Below, piece by piece: positions 6,855 to 11,540 of a stretch of DNA of 11,540 nucleotides; positions within the stretch are counted from its first letter, which is position 1; the number at the start of each line of letters is the position of its first letter. Source of the stretch: Rhodospirillales bacterium. Lineage in GTDB: Bacteria; Pseudomonadota; Alphaproteobacteria; Acetobacterales; Acetobacteraceae. The stretch lies in the NCBI GenBank assembly GCA_025352915.1, contig JANXSA010000025.1, positions 1-11,540 on the forward strand. Reading direction: 5' to 3'. The notes under the pieces were generated by a model. It was not told where the DNA came from and made no database searches. It saw only the letters and a list, made by a program, of their open reading frames with translations. The translations under genes were made by a program, and so were the position numbers.

Positions 6855-8522
6855 ATGGATTATCCGTACGACCTCGGCGCCTTCTCCCGCAGGATCACCA
6901 CCGCCTCCCCCGAGGCCCAACGCTGGTTCGATCGCGGCCTCAACTGGTGCTACGGCTACCACCACGAAGAATCCATCGCCTGCTTCGAAAAGGCGCTAAC
7001 CCACGACCCCGACTGCGCCATGGCCCATTGGGGCATCGCCTATGCCGCCGGCCCCAACTACAACTACCCCTGGGTCCTGCACGACCCCGCAGGCAAGACC
7101 GCCGCCCTCGCCCGCGCCTTTGACGCCTCCCGCGCCGCCCTCGCCCTGGCCGACCGCGTCACCCGCCCGGAACACGCTCTGATCGAAGCCCTGGCCGCCC
7201 GCTATCCGCAACGCGACCCGATCGAGGACCAGCGCCCCTGGGACCGCGCCTTCGCCGCCGCCATGCGTGCCGCGCACCAGGCCCAGACCCGCGACCTCGA
7301 CATCCGCGCCGTCTTCGTCGAAGCCGTGCTGAACTGCACCCCCTGGCAGATGTGGAACGTCAAAACTGGCGAACCCACCCCCGGCGCCAACACGCTCGAA
7401 GTTCGGGAAACCCTGGAATCCGCCTTCCGCACAATCCCCGGCGCCATGGACCACCCGGGCCTACTGCACCTGCACGTCCATCTGATGGAGATGTCACCCA
7501 CCCCGGAAGCCGCCCTGCTCACCGGCGACCGCCTGCGCGAACTCACCCCCGACATGGGCCACCTGGTCCACATGCCCACCCATATCGACATCCAGTGCGG
7601 CCATTACCGCGACACCATGCACTGGAACCAGAAGGCCGTGATCGCCGACCGCAAATACTACGACCGCGCCGGCCCGCTGAATTTCTACTCCGGCTACCGC
7701 ATCCACAACTACCACTTCGCGGCCTATGGCGCGATGTACCTCGGCCAGTTCGCCCCCGCCCTGGCCGCCGTCGACGAGATGCTGACCACCATGCCCGAGT
7801 CCCTCCTGCGCATCCCCTCCCCCCCGATGGCCGATTTCTTCGAAGGCTACATCTCCATCCGCCAGCACGTCCTGGTCCGCTTCGGCAAATGGCACGACAT
7901 CATCGCCCAGCCCCTGCCCGCCGACCCCGCGCTCTACTGCAACACCACCGCCATGATCCACTATGCCAAAGGCGTCGCCCACGCCGCCCTCGGCCAGGTC
8001 CCCGCCGCCGAAGCCGAGCAAACCCTCTTCCGCGAAGCCGCCCAGCACGTGCCCAAATCCCGCTACATGCACAACGTCTGTTGCCAGCAAGCCCTGGCCG
8101 TCGCCGAAGAAATGCTCGAAGGCGAAATCGCCTATCGCCGCGGCGAACACGACCGCGCCTTCGCCCACCTGCGCGCCGCCATCACGCTCGAAGACGACCT
8201 GCCCTACGACGAACCCTGGGGCTGGATGCAACCGGTCCGCCACGCCCTCGGCGCCCTCCTCCTCGAACAAGGCCGCATCGCCGAAGCCGAAGCCACCTAC
8301 CGCGAAGACCTCGGCCTCGCCGGCTCGCTCCCGCGTGCCCAAATCCACCCCGACAATATCTGGGCCCTGCGCGGGCTGCTCGATTGCCTCGCGGCCCGCG
8401 GCGAAACCACCGAATCCACCCTCATCCGCCAACGCCTGACCTACGCCGCGACGCGCGCCGACATCGAAGTATCCGTCTCGTGCTTCTGCGCCACAGCGCG
8501 ACAGGATTCATGCTGTAAGTAA
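6855..8522 (+). CDS. Tetratricopeptide-repeat protein, function unknown
   Basis: 555 aa. TPR-like helix pairs are visible at 23-60 (RWFDRGLNWCYGYHHEESIA, then ALTHDPDCAMAHWGIAYA), around 285-310, 365-395, 418-447 and 461-490, with typical small residues and DP ends. Between them lies a histidine-dense stretch: H200, H205, H207, H209 (HLHVHLME), then H236, H239, H243 (GHLVHMPTHI) and H250. The GHLVHMP block recalls a widespread bacterial TPR family of unknown role, in which I believe it is conserved. It ends in a Cys-rich tail (SCFC, SCCK). There is no signal peptide or membrane span, so it should be cytoplasmic; a binding or scaffold role is likely, but no enzyme activity can be claimed. The start has AGGGG 6 nt upstream. 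It is the only rightward gene inside the leftward lipid block, dividing the SDR from the dehydrogenase. Its stop is 5 nt from repeat copy 3. Confidence 0.85.
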   Translation: MDYPYDLGAFSRRITTASPEAQRWFDRGLNWCYGYHHEESIACFEKALTHDPDCAMAHWGIAYAAGPNYNYPWVLHDPAGKTAALARAFDASRAALALADRVTRPEHALIEALAARYPQRDPIEDQRPWDRAFAAAMRAAHQAQTRDLDIRAVFVEAVLNCTPWQMWNVKTGEPTPGANTLEVRETLESAFRTIPGAMDHPGLLHLHVHLMEMSPTPEAALLTGDRLRELTPDMGHLVHMPTHIDIQCGHYRDTMHWNQKAVIADRKYYDRAGPLNFYSGYRIHNYHFAAYGAMYLGQFAPALAAVDEMLTTMPESLLRIPSPPMADFFEGYISIRQHVLVRFGKWHDIIAQPLPADPALYCNTTAMIHYAKGVAHAALGQVPAAEAEQTLFREAAQHVPKSRYMHNVCCQQALAVAEEMLEGEIAYRRGEHDRAFAHLRAAITLEDDLPYDEPWGWMQPVRHALGALLLEQGRIAEAEATYREDLGLAGSLPRAQIHPDNIWALRGLLDCLAARGETTESTLIRQRLTYAATRADIEVSVSCFCATARQDSCCK

Positions 8523-8525
8523 AAA

Positions 8526-8636
8526 GTCTTCTTTTTGTGAACAAAAAGAAGCAAAAAAACTTCATCCACTTACGCCCGATACCAGCACCCGACCAAATGG
8601 ATAAAAGTTTTTTGGTTCTTTTTTTCAAAAAAGAAC
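8526..8636. repeat. Paired-palindrome element, copy 3 (A-B type)
   Basis: The A hairpin is 8528-8551 and the B hairpin 8615-8636. CAAAAAAACTTCATCC (8552-8567) opposes GGATAAAAGTTTTTTG (8599-8614) around a 31-base spacer that includes ACCAGCACCCG, also present in copy 4. It fills the gap between two converging genes: the TPR stop is 5 nt to the left and the SDR stop 10 nt to the right. The sequence after B, CGCTTGCCTTCAG, matches that after copy 2 and contains the SDR stop codon. Confidence 0.85.
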
Positions 8637-8646
8637 ACGCTTGCCT

Positions 8647-9399
8647 TCAGCTTCTTGGAATCCCCAACGAAGCCGTCAACCCGCCATCCACCGGAATAAC
8701 CGCCCCGGTCACATAGCTCGCCCCCGCCGAAGCCAGGAACGCCACCACAGCGGCGATTTCCCCTGGCCGCGCATACCGCCCCGCCGGCACCCGCCCCTCG
8801 GTCGCCTTCCGGTAATCGGCAAACGCCGCCACCATCCCGGTATCCACGAATCCCGGCGCCACGCAGTTCACGGTAACACCGCGCCGAGCCGTCTCCAGCG
8901 CCAGCGTCTTCACATAGGCCGAAAGCGCCGCCTTGGCCGCGCCATATGCCGCATTGCCCTGGCTCGCCTGCTGCCCCACCACCGAGCCGATGGCGATGAT
9001 CCGCCCCGCCCGTGCCCGCGTCATCGGCCGCACCACCGCTTTGGCCAGCCGGGTGAACGACCAGAAATTCACCTGCATCAACGCCTCGGCGGCATCCTGG
9101 TCCATCATCGCCGCCAGCATGTCGTAGGTCGTGCCGGCCACATGCACCAGCGCCCCCAACGCCGGCGCATCCTCCAGCGCCACGGCAAAGACTTCCACCG
9201 CCGCCCGGTCGGCCAAATCCAACACCTCGGACGCGAACACCCGGCCGGGATACCGCTCGCCCAGCCCCGCCACCTGCGCCGCCGCCGCGGCGGCATCCGA
9301 ACGATAGGTGAACGTCACATCGAACCCGGCCTCGGCCAGCGCCTCCACCGTCGCCGCCCCGATGCCCCGCCCGCCGCCGATCACCAGCGCCGTCGCCAT
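8647..9399 (-). CDS. SDR-family 3-oxoacyl-ACP reductase (FabG-like ketoreductase)
   Basis: 250 aa, classical short-chain dehydrogenase length. The cofactor motif is GGGRGIG (8-14). The NNAG position reads HVAG (86-89), a mild variant. The catalytic tetrad is N111, S139 (IGSVVG), Y152 and K156 (YGAAK). The PG motif (182-183, APGF) and a VDGG near the C-terminus complete the FabG pattern. The expected job is NADPH-dependent reduction of 3-oxoacyl-ACP. Its ATG lies one base after the TGA of the upstream FabF gene (TGA-G-ATG), so the two are translationally coupled and very likely work on the same chain. The rhizobial very-long-chain cluster lacks this gene as far as I recall, so here the block has its own ketoreductase. 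The C-terminal end runs into repeat-related sequence (copy 3). Confidence 0.9.
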   Translation of the reverse strand: MATALVIGGGRGIGAATVEALAEAGFDVTFTYRSDAAAAAAQVAGLGERYPGRVFASEVLDLADRAAVEVFAVALEDAPALGALVHVAGTTYDMLAAMMDQDAAEALMQVNFWSFTRLAKAVVRPMTRARAGRIIAIGSVVGQQASQGNAAYGAAKAALSAYVKTLALETARRGVTVNCVAPGFVDTGMVAAFADYRKATEGRVPAGRYARPGEIAAVVAFLASAGASYVTGAVIPVDGGLTASLGIPRS

Positions 9400-9400
9400 C

Positions 9401-10678
9401 TCAGGCGGGCTCCGCCGTCAACACCAGGCAGACATTCTGCCCGCCAAACCCAAACGAGTTCGAAATCGCACAGCGAACCGTCGCATCCCGCGCCACATTC
9501 GGCACGCAATCCACCGGCAGCGCCGGATCGGGCGTCACGTAATTGATCGTCGGCGGAATCCGCCCATGCCGGATGGTCAACAGCGAGAACACCGCCTCGA
9601 TCGTCCCCGCCGCCGTCAGCGTATGCCCGATCATCGACTTGTTCGACGAAATCGGGATCGACCCCGCCCGCTCGCCAAACACCGTCGAGACCGCCAGCCA
9701 CTCCATCCGCTCATTCTCCGGCGTCGAGGTCCCATGCGCGTTGATGTAGTCCACCGCCTCCGGCCCCACCCCGGCATCCGCCAACGCCGCATGCAAACAC
9801 GCAATCACCGGCTTGCCGTCGGGCGATGACCGCGTGCGATGAAAGGCGTCAGCCTTCTCCCCCGACCCCGCCACCACGCCGAGGATCCGCGCCCCCCGCG
9901 CCAGCGCGTGGTCCATGTTCTCCAGCACCAGCGCCCCGGCCCCCTCGGCCATCACAAACCCGTCGCGGTCCTTGCTGAACGGCCGCGACGCCGCCTCCGG
10001 CACCTCGTTGCGCGTCGACAGCGCCGACAACAGCGAAAACCGAATGACCGATTCCGGGTTCACCGAGGCATCCGTCCCCACCACCAGCGCCGCCTCGGAC
10101 AACCCCGCCCGGATCGACTCGACCGCCAACTGAATGGCCGTCCCGCCCGAGGCGCAAGCCGTCGAGGTCGCAATCGGCGACCCTTTGGTGCCGAACCGCG
10201 AGGCCAGATGCTCCCCCACCGACCCGAACAGAAACCGCCGGTAGGTATCCCGAAACCGCGCCTGATCGGCCACGCCAATCAAATCGGCATACGCCACCTC
10301 ATCATTCTTCCCCGTCGCCGCCGCCAAAGCCTGGCGCTGCGGCCATTCCAGCTCCACCGGCGGCAACGCCATGAACAACGGGCCGGGGAAATCCCCTTTC
10401 GACCCGATACCAGCCTCGCTGATCGCCTCCTCGGCCACCCGATCGGCGAGGCGTTGCGACAGCTCCGGCGCACACAGCGGATCGGCCGGCACAAAATCCA
10501 CCGTGCCGGCAATCGTGGTGCGCATGTGGTCGAGCGGAAACCGGGTGATCCGCTTGATCCCGGAAACCCCGGCAGTGAGCTTGGCCCAATTATCGAGTTG
10601 CCCCTCGCCCAGCGAGGTCAGCACCCCCATCCCGGTGACAACGACAATCGGCCGGCCTTGGGAATCCTTATGCGCCAT
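9401..10678 (-). CDS. fabF: Beta-ketoacyl-ACP synthase II-type, catalytically intact (FabF1XL-like)
   Basis: 425 aa. It condenses acyl-ACP with malonyl-ACP in the cytoplasm. The catalytic set is complete: nucleophile C175 in TSTACASGG, H315 in NAHGTSTP, K347 in SSNKSM and H352 in IGHTLTAAG. The thiolase-fold ending NSFGFGGQN is present. A start at 10744 would add 22 residues (a KFFCFFL-type peptide) encoded by repeat copy 4. The ATG at 10678 has AGGAG 7 nt upstream and an N-terminus (MAHKDSQGRPIVVVTGMG) that fits the family, so I use it. The gene lies downstream of a degenerate FabF-like gene, with repeat copy 4 between, and is coupled to the SDR ketoreductase. Gene order matches fabF2XL-fabF1XL of rhizobia, suggesting elongation of a special long acyl chain rather than housekeeping synthesis. 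Confidence 0.93.
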   Translation of the reverse strand: MAHKDSQGRPIVVVTGMGVLTSLGEGQLDNWAKLTAGVSGIKRITRFPLDHMRTTIAGTVDFVPADPLCAPELSQRLADRVAEEAISEAGIGSKGDFPGPLFMALPPVELEWPQRQALAAATGKNDEVAYADLIGVADQARFRDTYRRFLFGSVGEHLASRFGTKGSPIATSTACASGGTAIQLAVESIRAGLSEAALVVGTDASVNPESVIRFSLLSALSTRNEVPEAASRPFSKDRDGFVMAEGAGALVLENMDHALARGARILGVVAGSGEKADAFHRTRSSPDGKPVIACLHAALADAGVGPEAVDYINAHGTSTPENERMEWLAVSTVFGERAGSIPISSNKSMIGHTLTAAGTIEAVFSLLTIRHGRIPPTINYVTPDPALPVDCVPNVARDATVRCAISNSFGFGGQNVCLVLTAEPA

Positions 10679-10685
10679 GGCGATG

Positions 10686-10690
10686 CTCCT
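10686..10690 (-). promoter_or_regulatory. Shine-Dalgarno of the FabF gene
   Basis: AGGAG on the minus strand, 7 nt before the ATG at 10678. It argues against the longer frame that begins inside repeat copy 4 at 10744. Confidence 0.65.
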
Positions 10691-10704
10691 GTAGCAAAGG
10701 AAGA

Positions 10705-10821
10705 ATCTTCTTTTTGTGAACAAAAAGAAGCAAAAAAACTTCATCCATTAAGGCCGAGCTTCGATGACCAGCACCCGCCCAATGGATAAAAGTTTTTTGG
10801 TTCTTTTTTTCAAAAAAGAAC
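10705..10821. repeat. Paired-palindrome element, copy 4 (A-B type)
   Basis: The A hairpin is 10707-10730 and the B hairpin 10800-10821. CAAAAAAACTTCATCC (10731-10746) opposes GGATAAAAGTTTTTTG (10784-10799). The spacer shares ACCAGCACCCG with copy 3. The left edge AAAGGAAG (10696-10703) matches copy 2. It separates the degenerate FabF-like gene, whose stop is only 2 nt from hairpin B, from the active FabF gene. Read leftwards, arm A has an ATG in frame with FabF. Confidence 0.85.
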
Positions 10822-10823
10822 AT

Positions 10824-11540
10824 CTAAGCCTGCGCCACCAGCGCCATCCCCTCGCCCCGCCAATGCCCCCACCCAGTCACCAGAACCTGCCGCAACGCCC
10901 CCGCCATCGCCGCTTCCCCAGCCTCCAGCGGCGCGAACAACGCCCCGCGCGCCACGGCATCCGCCGCCAGCGCGATATTGGCAACGAAACTCGGTTCCAT
11001 CGAATGCCCCAGCGCTGTCGCCGTCGCCCGCACCGGCAACCCCAGCGCATCGAGAAAGCCCAGTTCTTCGCCGGTCGGCCCGGCAACTCCGGAAGCACCG
11101 GACAGCACCGCGGCGCCGTGGCGCTCAAGCGGCATCGCCGCCAACTGGCGACCGGCATTGGCGGCAGCCTCGCCGGGCGCGCGCGTGCACCGGTCGCTTT
11201 CCACGGCCGCGATCCGGGCAATCAGCGTCGCCCCCCGCGCTTGCGCATGGGCACGACTTTCGATCACCAGGAAGCAGCCGAGCGAACTGAGCACCATGCC
11301 ACCTTGGCGCGCCCGCACCGGCGCGAAATCGCCGGCCAGCAGCATGTGGCCCATCGCATAATGCATCGGCGTCTCCGGCCGCTGCGCGTTGTGCGAACCG
11401 CCAACCAGGAACAGATCGCCCTGCCCCGCGGCGATCCGCGCAACCGCGGTGCGCACCGCATCCACGCCGGCGGCTTCCTCGCCCATGAAGGTGCGCGACG
11501 AGCCGACCACGCCATGGACGATCGAGATATTGCCGGCCAG
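10824..11540 (-). CDS. FabF-like protein lacking catalytic residues (FabF2XL / chain-length-factor-like), partial
   Basis: The last 238 codons of a protein whose N-terminus is beyond the right edge; the frame is open to base 11540. The thiolase-fold pattern of a ketosynthase is clear (NISIVHG; a GDLFLVGGSHNA strand; a GHSMEPSFVANI block near the C-terminal active site). By eye, counting from the conserved GG pair, the nucleophile Cys position is a Glu (FMGEEAAGVDAV) and no Cys lies nearby. The NAHGTSTP motif is LSGASGVAGPTG without His, and the Lys five before GH is Ala; only the second His (in GHS) is kept. It is therefore unlikely to condense by itself. The neighbouring intact FabF makes a heterodimer, as in KS/chain-length-factor pairs, a reasonable inference. 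The position corresponds to fabF2XL of rhizobia. It ends 2 nt from repeat copy 4. Confidence 0.8.
   Translation of the reverse strand: MAGNISIVHGVVGSSRTFMGEEAAGVDAVRTAVARIAAGQGDLFLVGGSHNAQRPETPMHYAMGHMLLAGDFAPVRARQGGMVLSSLGCFLVIESRAHAQARGATLIARIAAVESDRCTRAPGEAAANAGRQLAAMPLERHGAAVLSGASGVAGPTGEELGFLDALGLPVRATATALGHSMEPSFVANIALAADAVARGALFAPLEAGEAAMAGALRQVLVTGWGHWRGEGMALVAQA

Noticed and set aside
5782..6999. Open frame on the plus strand across the MDR gene and the start of the TPR gene
   Set aside because: It is antisense to a protein with clear zinc and Rossmann motifs and is composed of low-complexity His, Arg and Pro residues.
7494..8432. Gly-rich minus-strand open frame inside the TPR gene
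   Set aside because: It is a shadow of the TPR coding frame: Gly, Val and Ala-rich, without domain motifs, start signal or partner genes.
8528..8551. Single AT-rich hairpin as a classical terminator
   Set aside because: Read from either neighbouring gene, the small hairpin is followed by an A-run, not a T-run. Only the alternative long stem gives the terminator layout.
10679..10744. Upstream ATG start for FabF
   Set aside because: It lies in repeat copy 4, and a good Shine-Dalgarno with 7-nt spacing serves the ATG at 10678.
9839..10789. Plus-strand open frame opposite FabF
   Set aside because: Arg and Pro-rich, it overlaps the catalytic region of FabF and ends in repeat-derived residues.
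1053..10821. The four repeated elements as a CRISPR array
   Set aside because: Copies are kilobases apart with genes between them and have no regular short spacers; no cas genes are seen.

Overview
The window comes from a GC-rich alphaproteobacterium. Its protein style, the sdhA-sdhB end, the lipid A-type acyltransferase and the short AT-rich palindromic repeats point to Rhodospirillales, probably Acetobacteraceae. This is judged by eye and is only moderately certain.

Layout, left to right. (1) The 3' end of sdhA and complete sdhB (+), succinate dehydrogenase. (2) A HCX5R tyrosine or dual-specificity phosphatase (+), whose 3' end overlaps, tail to tail, a leftward pair: an MFS transporter followed by a GT-C-type membrane glycosyltransferase. 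(3) A 163-bp MITE with terminal inverted repeats and a TTA target duplication, inserted at the stop codon of the next gene. (4) A leftward lipid-biosynthesis block read from the right edge: a degenerate FabF-like protein (partial), an active FabF, an SDR ketoreductase, an MDR-type dehydrogenase and an LpxL-like acyltransferase. A rightward TPR-protein gene sits inside this block, between the SDR and the dehydrogenase.

Block 4 matches in content and order the rhizobial acpXL-fabZXL-fabF2XL-fabF1XL-adh2XL-lpxXL cluster, which makes and attaches the very-long-chain hydroxy fatty acid of lipid A. Here it has an extra ketoreductase. Together the genes supply a condensing pair (one partner lacks the catalytic Cys, Lys and first His, like a chain-length factor), a ketoreductase, a candidate enoyl reductase and the final acyltransferase. 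The dehydratase and acyl carrier protein should lie just beyond the right edge.

Four copies of a 100-154 bp element punctuate the gene junctions. Each is a pair of perfect AT-rich hairpins held in inverted orientation around a variable GC-richer spacer. The copies abut stop codons within 2-10 nt and three of them break up the fatty-acid block. They could be bidirectional terminators, REP/BIME-like repeats or non-autonomous mobile elements. I do not know a named family for them. Their outward-reading arms contain ATG codons that create false N-terminal extensions (KFFCFFL or KVFLLLF type) on neighbouring genes. No tRNA, rRNA or CRISPR is seen, and no gene-free stretch exceeds about 260 bp.
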